Notes under the pieces: generated by a model
What the model saw: the letters and a program-made list of their open reading frames with translations, nothing else
The model's database searches: none
What the model was told of the DNA's origin: nothing
Assembly (NCBI RefSeq): GCF_020177335.1
Contig: NZ_JAIVMG010000008.1
Location: 124,001-188,000, forward strand
DNA length: 64,000 nucleotides
Direction of reading: 5' to 3'
Source of the DNA: Stappia indica
GTDB lineage: Bacteria; Pseudomonadota; Alphaproteobacteria; Rhizobiales; Stappiaceae
Made by a program: the position numbers and the translations under genes
In this document: positions 35,825 to 44,751 of the stretch, piece after piece
How positions within the stretch are numbered: the stretch's first letter is position 1
Layout of the letters: the number at the start of each line of letters is the position of its first letter

Positions 35825-37033
35825 ATGTCCATGATTCGCAGACCGGCCGACAACTGGGCCCCTCTCTACCTTCTCTCCTCTGTCGGGGCGGGCGGCCTTG
35901 CTGTCTCGTTCTTCATGTATCTGCTCTTCTGGGTGCCGCATCCCGGACGCGCCGTTCCGATCTTCGAGGACATCGCCGCAGCATTCGGCAAGGCGTCGCC
36001 TCTTCTGGCCACGGCGATCCTCGCCGCGGTGGCCGGCATCGCGATCTTCGGTGCCATGAACCTCTACCTCCTAGTCTGGAACCTCCGCCGCGTCGGCGCC
36101 TTCTTGGCGTCCGAAAAGGGACGGATGCTTGCAGGAGCCAACGCCCAGACCCAGATGATGACCCTGCCGCTGGCGCTTGCGATGTCGGTCAACGTCGGCT
36201 TCATCCTCGGCCTCGTCTTCGTTCCGGGTCTCTGGTCCGTCGTCGAGTACCTGTTCCCGGCGGCGATGGCCGCGTTCCTTGCCATCGGCGTGCTGGCCTT
36301 CCGGCAACTCGGCGGGTTTCTCGCCCGCGTCATCGGTGCCGGCGGTTTCGACTGCAAGGCCAACAATTCCTTCGCCCAGCTGATGCCCGCCTTCGCGCTC
36401 GGGATGGTTGGGGTCGGCCTTGCCGCTCCCGGTTCGATGAGCGCGACCGCGCTAACGGCGGGTGCGTCGATCATACTGTCGACCTTCTTCCTCGTCGCCG
36501 CCGTCCTGATCGCCGCGGTCGCACTGACCCTCGGCGTCCGCTCGATGCTGGAGAACGGTGTCGCCGTCGAGCAGGCGCCGACGCTCACGATCGTCGTGCC
36601 GCTGATGACGGTGCTCGGCATCCTCGTCCTGCGGCAGGATCACGGGCTCCACGTCCATTTCGGGGGACACGGCGGCGCCGGCGACATGCTGGTGACCCTG
36701 TCGTGGTTTATCTCGGTCGAAATCCTCTTCGCGCTCTTCGGCCTCACGATCCTGCGCGCGACGGGGTATCTGCGCCGCTTCATCATCGGATCCGAGACCT
36801 CGGTCGGCAGCTATGCGCTGATCTGCCCAGGCGTCGCGCTGTCGGTAATGGGGCACTTCTGGATCAACAAGGGCCTCGTCGCGGCCGGGCTGATCGCGAA
36901 ATTCGGGGTGGCCTACTGGATGCTGACCGGCCTCGCGCTCGCAGTCCAGGCGGCCATGGTCGTGCTACTCCTCGTGCTCAATCGGCGCCACTTCCTCAGC
37001 GCGGCCCGGACCCCGGTCGTTCCTGCCGAGTGA
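35825..37033 (+). CDS. Multi-pass membrane protein next to cyd genes (TsoY-like?)
   Basis: A 402-residue protein with about ten hydrophobic helices evenly spread through it. A His-rich loop, LRQDHGLHVHFGGHGGAGD, near residues 262-280 could bind metal. I recall similar proteins beside Crp and cydDC genes in Rhodobacterales, named TsoY-like, but cannot confirm this; its overall layout also resembles SLAC1/TehA-type or NrfD-type membrane proteins. The start follows AGGAG. It is first in a run with the Crp/Fnr, cydD and cydC genes on the same strand. Substrate and activity are unknown. Confidence 0.7.
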   Translation: MSMIRRPADNWAPLYLLSSVGAGGLAVSFFMYLLFWVPHPGRAVPIFEDIAAAFGKASPLLATAILAAVAGIAIFGAMNLYLLVWNLRRVGAFLASEKGRMLAGANAQTQMMTLPLALAMSVNVGFILGLVFVPGLWSVVEYLFPAAMAAFLAIGVLAFRQLGGFLARVIGAGGFDCKANNSFAQLMPAFALGMVGVGLAAPGSMSATALTAGASIILSTFFLVAAVLIAAVALTLGVRSMLENGVAVEQAPTLTIVVPLMTVLGILVLRQDHGLHVHFGGHGGAGDMLVTLSWFISVEILFALFGLTILRATGYLRRFIIGSETSVGSYALICPGVALSVMGHFWINKGLVAAGLIAKFGVAYWMLTGLALAVQAAMVVLLLVLNRRHFLSAARTPVVPAE

Positions 37034-37045
37034 CTCGGAACCTCG

Positions 37046-37070
37046 GCCCGGCGCTCTTCATGCGCCGGGC
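37046..37070 (+). other. Intercistronic hairpin before crp-like gene
   Basis: GCCCGGCGC (37046-37054) and GCGCCGGGC (37062-37070) form a perfect 9-bp stem with a 7-nt loop, between the membrane protein stop and the ribosome site of the Crp/Fnr gene. No T-run follows. It may be a processing or partial termination site that sets different levels of the two genes. Confidence 0.5.
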
Positions 37071-37086
37071 AGGACGGAGATCAGAC

Positions 37087-37788
37087 ATGCATTGCGATCT
37101 TGATATCCGGGCCCGTCCCGATCCTGCGGTTCTGGAGAACGCCGTGGTCAAGGCGGGTGGCATCGCGCACGTGGCCGAGGCCGGCGCGACAGCCTTTCGC
37201 TGGCACGGCTTGCCGGAGGCCTTCGTGCTCCTTCGGTCCGGACGAATCACGGTCCGTTTCCGCACGAAACGGGCCGGCTTGCCATGGGCGGAATGCCGGG
37301 CATTCGCGGGGCAGGATTGCATGCCAGTCTCTGCGGCGATCCTGTCCGGCTCCCCGATCACGGTGCAGGCTGTCTGCCTTGAGCCGTCGACCTGGCACGA
37401 ACTCGAACCGCAGGCCTTCATCCGTCTCGTCGGGGAAGATCCGGCCTTTCGGGCCGCCCTTTTTGCCGGACATGCGGCGCGTCTTCCACGGTTTTTCAGG
37501 CGCATCTCCGAAAAGGGCGTCGAGACGACTGACCAGAGGCTCGCGGCATGGCTGATTGCGCAGGGACAGGGCAACCCGATCGTCGCGACACATCGCGAGA
37601 TCGCCGTGGATCTGGTGACAGCGCGCGAAGTCGTGTCGCGGCGTCTGAAGTGCTTTGCCGACAAGGGGTGGATCCTGCAGGCCAGGGGCCGTATCGAGGT
37701 CGTGGCACAGGGGGCCCTCTCGCGTGTTGCGCGAGGCTCGTCAACCTGGTGCGTGTCGGGTAGACAGACAAGGCGCGACATGCGCTGA
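37087..37788 (+). CDS. Crp/Fnr family transcriptional regulator
   Basis: A 233-residue regulator with an N-terminal cNMP-binding-like domain (about 25-130) and a C-terminal winged helix with THREIAVDLVTAREVVSRRLKCFADKGWI near residues 167-195. The cyclic-nucleotide phosphate cassette is missing; its place is taken by FAGQDCMPVSAAIL, with Cys near residue 79 and another in VQAVCLEP. There is no FNR-type four-cysteine cluster. It could sense redox or sulfur species by cysteine thiols, or bind no ligand. It lies between the membrane protein and cydD and is a natural candidate to control the cyd genes. Confidence 0.88.
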   Translation: MHCDLDIRARPDPAVLENAVVKAGGIAHVAEAGATAFRWHGLPEAFVLLRSGRITVRFRTKRAGLPWAECRAFAGQDCMPVSAAILSGSPITVQAVCLEPSTWHELEPQAFIRLVGEDPAFRAALFAGHAARLPRFFRRISEKGVETTDQRLAAWLIAQGQGNPIVATHREIAVDLVTAREVVSRRLKCFADKGWILQARGRIEVVAQGALSRVARGSSTWCVSGRQTRRDMR

Positions 37789-37815
37789 TCGCCATTCAGA
37801 ACTGACTCGAAATCA

Positions 37816-39492
37816 ATGCCCAGGAAAAAAGCCCCCGAGCATGCTGTGTCCTCACAGCGGCAAAGGGCAAGACAACGCATCATCCTGCCGGTGTCCGGGG
37901 ACCTGAAGGCCGCCGGGCGTCTTGCCGTGCTCGCGGGGTTGCTCTGGCCGGTTCAGGCCGCCGCCATCGCCTGGGCGGTCTCGGGATGGGTCGAGGGCGA
38001 GGTCGAGCCGGCCCACACGCTTGGCGCCGCACTCGCCTTCCTGCTTGCCGGCTTGGTGCGGGCGATCCTCGACCATCGGGCCGGGGCGCTCCTGTTCCGG
38101 GCGGCCGATGCGACGATCGCGCGTGAGCGTGCCGCGATGATCCGGCGCGAGGCACGGGCGACCGCCGGGATCGGATCTGCGGCCGTCGCGTCGCTGGTCG
38201 TGCAAAAGCTGCCGCTGCTGCAGCCCTGGATCACCCGCTACCATGTAGCGATGATGCGGGTGTCGGTCCTGCCGCTGGTGCTTCTTGCCCTGTCCTTTTC
38301 CCTGTCCTGGGTCGTCGGGCTAACGCTGCTGGTCGCCGGGCCGCTGATCCCGGTTTTCATGGCGCTGGTCGGCATGGCCGCCGAAGAGGCGTCGCGGCGG
38401 CAGATGGACGAGATCGGCAGCATGAACGACATGCTGATGGACCGGCTTTCCGCACTGACGGACATCCGGCTTCTGGGCGCATCCGAGCGGGCGACGGTCG
38501 ATTTCGCGGTGCGGGCCGAGGCACTGAGGGTCCGGACCATGGCCGTGCTCCGCATCGCATTTCTCTCCTCGACGGTGCTCGAGCTGTTTTCGGCCATCGG
38601 CGTGGCGCTGGTCGCGGTCTTCGTCGGATTCACGCTTCTGGGTGAGATCGGGTTCGGCAGCTGGGGCAGTCCGCTAACGCTCGGCGAGGGGCTGTTCCTC
38701 TTGCTGATCGCCCCCGAGTTTTTCCAGCCGCTGCGCGACCTTTCGGCGGCCTGGCACGACCGGGCCGCCGGATATGCCGTAGTTGCCGATCTCGATGCAC
38801 TCGACGCGGCCGAACGGGCCTCGATGGTCGGGAGCGGCGAAGAGGCCGAACCGCTGGCGGGGGCGTTCTCGCTCCGGACGGAGGCCGCCGTCGCGGCGCT
38901 GCCGGGGCGAGAGGTGACGCTGCCGGACATCGTGCTCGGGCCGGGGGACGCGCTGGCCATCATCGGGCCGAGCGGTGCGGGCAAGACCACGGTTCTGGCT
39001 GCCATCGCCGGGCTGGTGCCGCTGGCGGCGGGGCGGATTTCCGTTTGCGGCAGCGCGCTGGGAAGCGGGACGGCGGACGGCTGGCGCCGCCGCATCGCTT
39101 TCGTCCCGCAGCGGGTGCATTTCGCGGACATGCCGCTGGGCGATTGGCTCGATCCGCGTGGGACTGGCGCCGACCCCTGGGCGGCGCTGCGGCTCGCCGA
39201 CGCCGAGGGGATCGTGGACCGTCTGCCCGAGGGGCTGGCGACACGGCTGGGCGAGACCGGCGGCGGCGTGTCGGGCGGCGAAGCGCGGCGGTTGATGCTG
39301 GCGCGGGCGGTCATGGAAGGCGGCGACCTGATCCTGGCGGACGAGCCGACCGCCGATCTCGATACCGAGACCGCTACCCGGATTATCGCGGCGCTCGACC
39401 GCGTCCGGGGCGAAGGACGGGCGATCCTCGTGGCGACCCACGACCCGGCCTTGGCGGCGGTCATGGACAGACAAGTGGCGATGAGCGCATGA
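37816..39492 (+). CDS. cydD: Cysteine/glutathione ABC exporter, subunit CydD
   Basis: A 558-residue half-transporter with six membrane helices and a C-terminal ATPase. CydDC exports cysteine and glutathione to the periplasm and is required for cytochrome bd assembly. The ATPase part shows Walker A GPSGAGKTT near residue 384, the ABC signature VSGGEARRLMLARAV near 475 and Walker B LILADEPTADLDTE near 497, with VATHDPA as the H-loop. The membrane part has the family sequence RRQMDEIGSMNDMLMDRLSALTDIRLLGA. It overlaps cydC by 4 bp (ATGA), and the two subunits act as a heterodimer. Confidence 0.93.
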   Translation: MPRKKAPEHAVSSQRQRARQRIILPVSGDLKAAGRLAVLAGLLWPVQAAAIAWAVSGWVEGEVEPAHTLGAALAFLLAGLVRAILDHRAGALLFRAADATIARERAAMIRREARATAGIGSAAVASLVVQKLPLLQPWITRYHVAMMRVSVLPLVLLALSFSLSWVVGLTLLVAGPLIPVFMALVGMAAEEASRRQMDEIGSMNDMLMDRLSALTDIRLLGASERATVDFAVRAEALRVRTMAVLRIAFLSSTVLELFSAIGVALVAVFVGFTLLGEIGFGSWGSPLTLGEGLFLLLIAPEFFQPLRDLSAAWHDRAAGYAVVADLDALDAAERASMVGSGEEAEPLAGAFSLRTEAAVAALPGREVTLPDIVLGPGDALAIIGPSGAGKTTVLAAIAGLVPLAAGRISVCGSALGSGTADGWRRRIAFVPQRVHFADMPLGDWLDPRGTGADPWAALRLADAEGIVDRLPEGLATRLGETGGGVSGGEARRLMLARAVMEGGDLILADEPTADLDTETATRIIAALDRVRGEGRAILVATHDPALAAVMDRQVAMSA

Positions 39493-41090
39493 GCCAGGTT
39501 CTTCGGATCGTTCGCCGTCTTGTCGGTGCCGCGCCCTGGGCCATGGCACGAGGCGCGGCGCTGTCGGTCGTGGTGCTCGTCATGGGCGCGGCGCTTCTGG
39601 GCCTTTCCGGCTGGTTCATCACCGCCACAGGCATCGCGGGGCTGGCCGGAGTCGGTATCGCCTTCGACGTTTTTCGTCCCTCGGCCGGGGTGCGCTTCCT
39701 TGCGCTCGGCCGGACGGCGGCCCGCTATGGCGAGCGGCTTCTGACCCATGACGCCATTCTGCGGGCGCTGGCGGCGCTGCGGGTGGCGATCCTGCGGCGG
39801 CAGGCCGGCCTTGACGCCTGGGCGCTGGCGCGGCTCAGGGGCGAGGCGGTGCTGACCCGGATGATCTCGGACGTGGACGCGCTGGACGGGCTGGTGCTGC
39901 GCGTCCTGCTTCCGTCCGCGGCTGCGCTGTTGACTCACAGCGTGGTCTTTGCAGTGCTGGTCTGGCTGGCCGGTCTCCCGGTCGCTTTGGCGATTGCCGG
40001 TCTCTATCTGCCCGCGGCCGTCCTCGTGCTCTGGGCGCTCGCGCGGCGGACGCAAGGCCCTTCGGATGCCGCCGAACAAGGAGCCCAGCACCTGCGGCGT
40101 GGACTGATCGACATGATCCGCGACCGGGAGGCGCTGATCCTGACGGGCAGGCTCGACGTGCGGGAACGCGACCTAATGGGGCTGGACGCGGCCGTCCGGG
40201 CAGAAACGACCGGGCTCGACCGGATCGAGCGTAGCGCCGGCGCCCTGCTGTCCGTCATCGCCACATTGGCGGCCACCGGGGCGTTTCTCGCCGGCGGCTG
40301 GATGCTGGCAGAGGGCCGGGTCGACCCAGCGACGGCCGTGATTGGCCTGTTCGTCGCGCTGGCGCTGGCCGAGACGATCCTGCCGCTTCGGCGAGGGTTT
40401 GCGGACCTCGGGCGGATAAGCGGTGCGGCGCGGCGTGTGGGCCCGGCAATAGCTGATCTTTCCATCGTCGAGAGACCGCCCCTGAACAATGCGCCCGTTC
40501 TGCGGATCACGCGGCCTGACCTGTCCCTCACCCTCGCGCCCGGCGAGGCGCTGGCGCTGACCGGCCCGTCCGGCGCCGGCAAGAGCACGCTGCTTCTGGC
40601 CATCGCGGGGCTGTTGCCCGCGGACGGCATCACCATCGGCGGGCGCCCCCCGGATGCCTGGAGCGAGGCGTCCTTCCGCACTCGCGTCGCGCTTCTTCCG
40701 CAACGTAGCGCGCTGATCGCCGGCACGATCCGCGAGAACCTATGCCTCGCGGGGGGCTTCAGCGACGCGGAATTCTGGGCCTCGCTGGAGGCGGCCCAGC
40801 TCGCGGGCACGATCCGCGCGCGTGGCGGGCTGGACGAACGCCTGGGTGAAGGCGGGCACGGCCTCTCGGGTGGGCAGGCCAGACGCCTGGCGCTGGCGCG
40901 CTGCCTGCTGCGCCGACCCGATCTGCTGGTCCTGGACGAGCCGACCGAAGGGCTCGACGATGCCACTGCCGCAGCACTGCTCGGTAGCATCCGCAGGTAC
41001 CTGCCCCGTGCAGCCATCCTTGTTGCGCTGCATCGCGGTGCCGATCATCCTGTCTTCGACCGGATCTGCCGTCTCGACGGACTTCGGTGA
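39489..41090 (+). CDS. cydC: Cysteine/glutathione ABC exporter, subunit CydC
   Basis: A 533-residue partner of CydD with the same layout: six-helix membrane domain and ATPase domain. Walker A is GPSGAGKSTLLLAIAGLLP near residue 360, the signature LSGGQARRLALARCLLRRP near 460, and Walker B LLVLDEPTEGLDDAT near 480. The conserved CydC region SGVRFLALGRTAARYGERLLTHDAILRAL is at about 65-95 (ours reads PSAGVRFLALG). It starts at an ATGA overlap with cydD. Its stop codon lies inside the second copy of the island palindrome, so cydA has its own control point. Confidence 0.93.
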   Translation: MSQVLRIVRRLVGAAPWAMARGAALSVVVLVMGAALLGLSGWFITATGIAGLAGVGIAFDVFRPSAGVRFLALGRTAARYGERLLTHDAILRALAALRVAILRRQAGLDAWALARLRGEAVLTRMISDVDALDGLVLRVLLPSAAALLTHSVVFAVLVWLAGLPVALAIAGLYLPAAVLVLWALARRTQGPSDAAEQGAQHLRRGLIDMIRDREALILTGRLDVRERDLMGLDAAVRAETTGLDRIERSAGALLSVIATLAATGAFLAGGWMLAEGRVDPATAVIGLFVALALAETILPLRRGFADLGRISGAARRVGPAIADLSIVERPPLNNAPVLRITRPDLSLTLAPGEALALTGPSGAGKSTLLLAIAGLLPADGITIGGRPPDAWSEASFRTRVALLPQRSALIAGTIRENLCLAGGFSDAEFWASLEAAQLAGTIRARGGLDERLGEGGHGLSGGQARRLALARCLLRRPDLLVLDEPTEGLDDATAAALLGSIRRYLPRAAILVALHRGADHPVFDRICRLDGLR

Positions 41091-41100
41091 CGAAATCACC
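41086..41100. promoter_or_regulatory. Island palindrome, copy 2 (upstream of cydA)
   Basis: GGTGACGAAATCACC, overlapping the last codons of cydC and 98 bp upstream of cydA. It differs from the perfect palindrome at one position. It suggests separate control of cydABX from cydDC. Confidence 0.65.
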
Positions 41101-41198
41101 AAACCGATGACCGTGATGATGCTAATCGGCATTCACGCGCTGACCATTGCGAGTCGCCGGGCGACTGCGCTCTGCGCAATAGAATAGGAGATCACGAC

Positions 41199-42866
41199 AT
41201 GGAGCTCGATATTGTCGAGCTGTCACGCCTGCAATTCGCGATGACGGCGATGTATCACTTCCTCTTCGTGCCGCTGACGCTGGGCCTGTCGATCCTCGTC
41301 GCGATCATGGAGACCGTCTACGTCATGACGGGCCGGCCCATCTGGCGGCAGATGACGAAATTCTGGGGCACGCTCTTCGGCATCAACTTCGTGCTGGGCG
41401 TCGCCACCGGCATCACCATGGAATTCCAGTTCGGCATGAACTGGAGCTATTACAGCCATTACGTCGGCGACATCTTCGGCGCGCCGCTGGCCATCGAGGG
41501 CCTGATGGCCTTCTTCCTGGAAGCGACCTTCGTGGGCCTCTTCTTCTTCGGCTGGGATAAGCTGAGCCGGGTCCAGCATCTCGTTGTCACCTGGCTGGTC
41601 GCGATCGGCTCGAACTTCTCGGCGCTCTGGATCCTCATCGCCAACGGCTGGATGCAGAACCCGGTGGGCGCCTCGTTCAACCCCGACACGATGCGGATGG
41701 AGATGGACAGCTTCTTCGAGGTGCTGTTCAACGAGGTCGCGCAGGCCAAGTTCGTCCATACCGTCAGCGCGGGCTATGTCACCGCCTCGGTCTTCGTGCT
41801 TGGCGTCTCGGCCTGGTATCTGCTCAAGAACCGCCACACGGCTCTGGCCCGCCGCTCGATCACCGTCGCCGCCGCCTTCGGCCTGGCCTCGGCCCTGTCG
41901 GTCGTCGTGCTCGGCGATGAAAGCGGCTACTCGGCCAGCCACACGCAGCGGATGAAGCTTGCCGCGATGGAAGGCATGTGGGAAACCCATCCGGCGCCTG
42001 CGCCTTTCACCGCCTTCGGCATTCCCGACGTCGAAGCCCGCGAGACGCATTACGCGGTCGAGATCCCCTGGGTGATGGGCCTGATCGGCACCCGGTCGCT
42101 GGCCAGCGAAATCCCCGGCATCAACGATCTTGTCGACGAGGCCGAGGTGCGCATCCGCTCGGGCATCGTCGCCTATGACGCGCTGATGACGATCCGCGAG
42201 CAGCGGGGCGACACCCCTGCCAAGGTGCGCGAGACGTTCGAGGCCCATTCTGACAACCTCGGCTTCGCCTTCCTGCTCCTGCGCTACATGGACGATCCGC
42301 GCGATGCGACGCCCGAGCAGATCGCGATGACGGCGACCGATACGATCCCGGGCGTCCTGCCGCTGTTCTGGGCCTTCCGGGTGATGGTCGGCCTCGGCTT
42401 CGCCTTCATCGGCGTGATGGTCTATTTCTTCTGGCGGTCGTCCTTCAGGCAGCAGAGCTATCCGCGCTGGGCCTTGCGGCTTGCCGTGGCGATCATCCCG
42501 GCGCCTTGGATCGCGGCCGAGCTCGGCTGGTTCGTGGCCGAATACGGTCGCCAGCCCTGGACGGTGGACGGCGTTCTGCCCACCGCGCTGTCGGTCAGCC
42601 ACCTCAGCGTGCAGGACCTGCTGCTGACGCTGGCGGGCTTCGTGACCATCTACACCATCCTCTTCATCGTCGAGATGGGCCTGATGCTGAAATACATCCG
42701 CAAGGGCCCGTTCCAGGATGTCGAGGAAACCGAAGCCTGGGAGGCGCGGCACGAACATCGTCTGCGCACCCATGACGGACAGGGCCCCTTCGCCCCGGCC
42801 GGCGCCCGCGCCGCCTCGGCGGTGGACGACGGCTTCTCCGGTTCCAAGCCCACGCCTGCGGAGTAA
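41199..42866 (+). CDS. cydA: Cytochrome bd ubiquinol oxidase subunit I, long Q-loop type
   Basis: A 555-residue haem-carrying subunit. The N-terminal [24 protein letters not shown] has the haem-ligand His. A long Q-loop (about residues 265-390, with [20 protein letters not shown] and many charged residues) precedes [12 protein letters not shown] and [16 protein letters not shown]. This L-type subunit, with adjacent cydDC and cydX, is the classical bd-I arrangement, unlike the CIO copy at 17154. It oxidises quinol at low oxygen and is resistant to sulfide and NO. It is the first gene of cydABX. Confidence 0.96.
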   Translation: MELDIVELSRLQFAMTAMYHFLFVPLTLGLSILVAIMETVYVMTGRPIWRQMTKFWGTLFGINFVLGVATGITMEFQFGMNWSYYSHYVGDIFGAPLAIEGLMAFFLEATFVGLFFFGWDKLSRVQHLVVTWLVAIGSNFSALWILIANGWMQNPVGASFNPDTMRMEMDSFFEVLFNEVAQAKFVHTVSAGYVTASVFVLGVSAWYLLKNRHTALARRSITVAAAFGLASALSVVVLGDESGYSASHTQRMKLAAMEGMWETHPAPAPFTAFGIPDVEARETHYAVEIPWVMGLIGTRSLASEIPGINDLVDEAEVRIRSGIVAYDALMTIREQRGDTPAKVRETFEAHSDNLGFAFLLLRYMDDPRDATPEQIAMTATDTIPGVLPLFWAFRVMVGLGFAFIGVMVYFFWRSSFRQQSYPRWALRLAVAIIPAPWIAAELGWFVAEYGRQPWTVDGVLPTALSVSHLSVQDLLLTLAGFVTIYTILFIVEMGLMLKYIRKGPFQDVEETEAWEARHEHRLRTHDGQGPFAPAGARAASAVDDGFSGSKPTPAE

Positions 42867-42871
42867 CGGAC

Positions 42872-44035
42872 ATGATCCTCTATGAACTTATCTCCTACGA
42901 CGTCCTGCGGGTCATCTGGTGGCTTCTGCTCGGCGTGCTGCTGATCGGCTTCGCGCTGACCGACGGTTTCGACATGGGGGTTGGCGCGCTTCTACCCTTC
43001 GTAGGCAAGACCGACATCGAGCGGCGCGTGGCCATCAACACCGTGGGGCCGGTCTGGGAAGGCAACCAGGTCTGGTTCATCCTCGGCGGTGGCGCGATCT
43101 TCGCCGCCTGGCCGCCGCTCTATGCGGTCAGCTTCTCTGGCTTCTACCTCGCCATGTTTGCCGTCCTCGCGGCCCTGATCCTGCGCCCGGTGGCGTTCAA
43201 ATATCGTTCCAAGCGCGACAGTGCGGCCTGGCGTTCGGGCTGGGATTGGGCGCTGTTCGTCGGCGGAGCGGTTCCCGCGCTGATCTTCGGCGTGGCGGTC
43301 GGCAACGTCCTGCAGGGCGTGCCGTTCGAGCTGACGCCGGACCTCTTCTCGCGCTACGAGGGCAGCTACTACGGTAAGTTCTTCGGCCTCCTGAACCCCT
43401 TCGCCCTTCTGACCGGCGTAGTTTCTCTGGCTATGCTTGTGACGCACGGCGCCGCCTGGCTGTCCCTTAAGGCCGAGGGGCCGGTCGCGGCACGGGCGCG
43501 GGCCATCGGGTCCGTCACCGGACTCGTGACAATCGGCGGCTACGTGCTTGCCGGCCTCTGGCTCGCCCTCGGGATTGATGGCTATGCCATCGTCGGCGAC
43601 GTGATCACCGACGGGCCGTCGAACCCGCTCTATTCGGACGTCGAGCGCACGGGGTCGTGGCTGTCAGCCTATACGGCGCGTCCCTGGATCGCCATCGCGC
43701 CGATCCTGGCGCTGGTGGGCATGAGCCTTGCCGTGATGGGGCTGCGGGCGGGACGCGAGGTCTCGACGCTGCTCTGGTCCAAGCTCGGCATCTTCGGCGC
43801 AATCTCCAGCGTCGGGCTCACGATGTTTCCCTTCATCCTGCCCTCGTCGCTCGACCCGCGCTCGTCGCTGACGGTCTGGGACGCGTCGTCCTCGCATCAG
43901 ACGCTTTTCATCATGCTTGTGGTGACTGCGATCTTCATGCCCTTGATCCTCGCCTACACCGCCTGGGTCTACAAAGTGCTCTGGGGCAAGGTGACCGAGA
44001 AAGACGTCACCGGCAATTCGCACACCGTCTACTGA
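42872..44035 (+). CDS. cydB: Cytochrome bd ubiquinol oxidase subunit II
   Basis: A 387-residue subunit with eight or nine helices that pairs with CydA. Family signatures are [61 protein letters not shown]; a second set near residue 330 reads [20 protein letters not shown]. The length is that of E. coli CydB (379). It starts six bases after cydA and is followed 14 bases later by cydX. Confidence 0.96.
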   Translation: MILYELISYDVLRVIWWLLLGVLLIGFALTDGFDMGVGALLPFVGKTDIERRVAINTVGPVWEGNQVWFILGGGAIFAAWPPLYAVSFSGFYLAMFAVLAALILRPVAFKYRSKRDSAAWRSGWDWALFVGGAVPALIFGVAVGNVLQGVPFELTPDLFSRYEGSYYGKFFGLLNPFALLTGVVSLAMLVTHGAAWLSLKAEGPVAARARAIGSVTGLVTIGGYVLAGLWLALGIDGYAIVGDVITDGPSNPLYSDVERTGSWLSAYTARPWIAIAPILALVGMSLAVMGLRAGREVSTLLWSKLGIFGAISSVGLTMFPFILPSSLDPRSSLTVWDASSSHQTLFIMLVVTAIFMPLILAYTAWVYKVLWGKVTEKDVTGNSHTVY

Positions 44036-44049
44036 GAGAGGGGAACCCG

Positions 44050-44187
44050 ATGTGGTATTTCGCTTGGCTTCTAGGCCTGCCGCTCGCCGCCATCTTCGCC
44101 GTGATGAACGCCATGTGGCTGGAGTTGCAGCGCGACCGGGTGCTTGCCGATGAACACGAAGACCGCCCGCTCGCGGTCAGGGACTGA
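44050..44187 (+). CDS. cydX: Cytochrome bd small subunit CydX
   Basis: A 45-residue protein with one helix. MWYFAWLLGLPLAAIFAVMNAMWLE matches the conserved CydX pattern (MWYFAWILGxxLAxxFxxxNAxWxE), followed by a short charged tail. CydX sits beside CydA and is needed for oxidase stability. AGAGGGG lies upstream. Confidence 0.93.
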   Translation: MWYFAWLLGLPLAAIFAVMNAMWLELQRDRVLADEHEDRPLAVRD

Positions 44188-44193
44188 ACAGAC

Positions 44194-44217
44194 GGGCCGG
44201 TCCGAAGGGGCCGGCCC
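44194..44217 (+). terminator. Terminator after cydX
   Basis: A 10-bp GC-rich stem with one G-T pair: GGGCCGGTCC (44194-44203) with GGGCCGGCCC (44208-44217), starting seven bases after the cydX stop and followed by GGTCTTCT. Confidence 0.6.
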
Positions 44218-44299
44218 GGTCTTCTGCAGCGGCATTCGACACGGCCGCAAGTTGGAAAGGGCGCAACCGATCATGACCTGCAGGGAAAAATAGCACGAC

Positions 44300-44613
44300 A
44301 TGCGGGGCGAACTCCGCGCGCTCTACAAGGCTGTCCCGGAAGCCGCCTAGGCCTTCGGCGAACTGGGCAAGGCCGTCAAGGACACTGGTGTTCTCGGTCA
44401 CAAGGAAAAGGATCTGGTTGTCATCGGCATGGCCGTAGTCCTGCGCTGCGAGCCCTGCATCACGACCCATGTCGATGCCCTACGAGGGGCGGGGCGACCC
44501 GCGAGGAGCTGGCCGGCGTGATCGCCATGGCGATCCAGATGAGCGCAGGGCCGAGGCTCATGTATGGCGCGAAGGCGCTGGCCCGTTGGGACGAGTTTTC
44601 CGCCGAGGGATGA
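44300..44613 (+). pseudogene. Carboxymuconolactone decarboxylase family pseudogene
   Basis: A broken CMD/AhpD-like gene. MRGELRALYKAVPEAA ends at an in-frame TAG (44348-44350). The frame then reads AFGELGKAVKDTGVLGHKEK and DLVVIGMAVVLRCEPCITTHVDAL, including the CxxC motif. After a shift near 44480, GATREELAGVIAMAIQMSAGP and RLMYGAKALARWDEF run to a TGA at 44611. Two lesions show that it is not functional. It lies between the cydX terminator and sqr. Confidence 0.8.
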
Positions 44614-44634
44614 TCTTTCGCTGCCGGCCCGTTC

Positions 44635-44649
44635 GGTGACCAAGTCACC
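44635..44649. promoter_or_regulatory. Island palindrome, copy 3 (upstream of sqr)
   Basis: GGTGACCAAGTCACC, a perfect 6-bp inverted repeat around three bases, 102 bp upstream of the sulfide:quinone oxidoreductase gene and just after the CMD pseudogene. Confidence 0.65.
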
Positions 44650-44751
44650 GTTCCGCAACCCGGACCGAGATAGACTATCGCATACAGAATCGGCAGCTGA
44701 CTCGCGTATCCCATGCGGTGCCTGCCCCGGCGCATGTAAGGAGGAGCCGCC

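Noticed and set aside
35728-37086. N-terminal 450 codons of a long frame leading into the Crp-like gene
   Set aside because: Arg/Pro-rich shadow of the membrane protein gene in another frame; the Crp-like protein starts at 37087 with its own ribosome site.
41223-42773. 516-codon open frame opposite cydA
   Set aside because: Shadow of cydA; Asp/His/Arg-rich without any fold pattern.
44348-44350. In-frame TAG in the CMD gene as a recoded codon
   Set aside because: A separate frameshift downstream breaks the gene anyway, so decay is the simpler reading.
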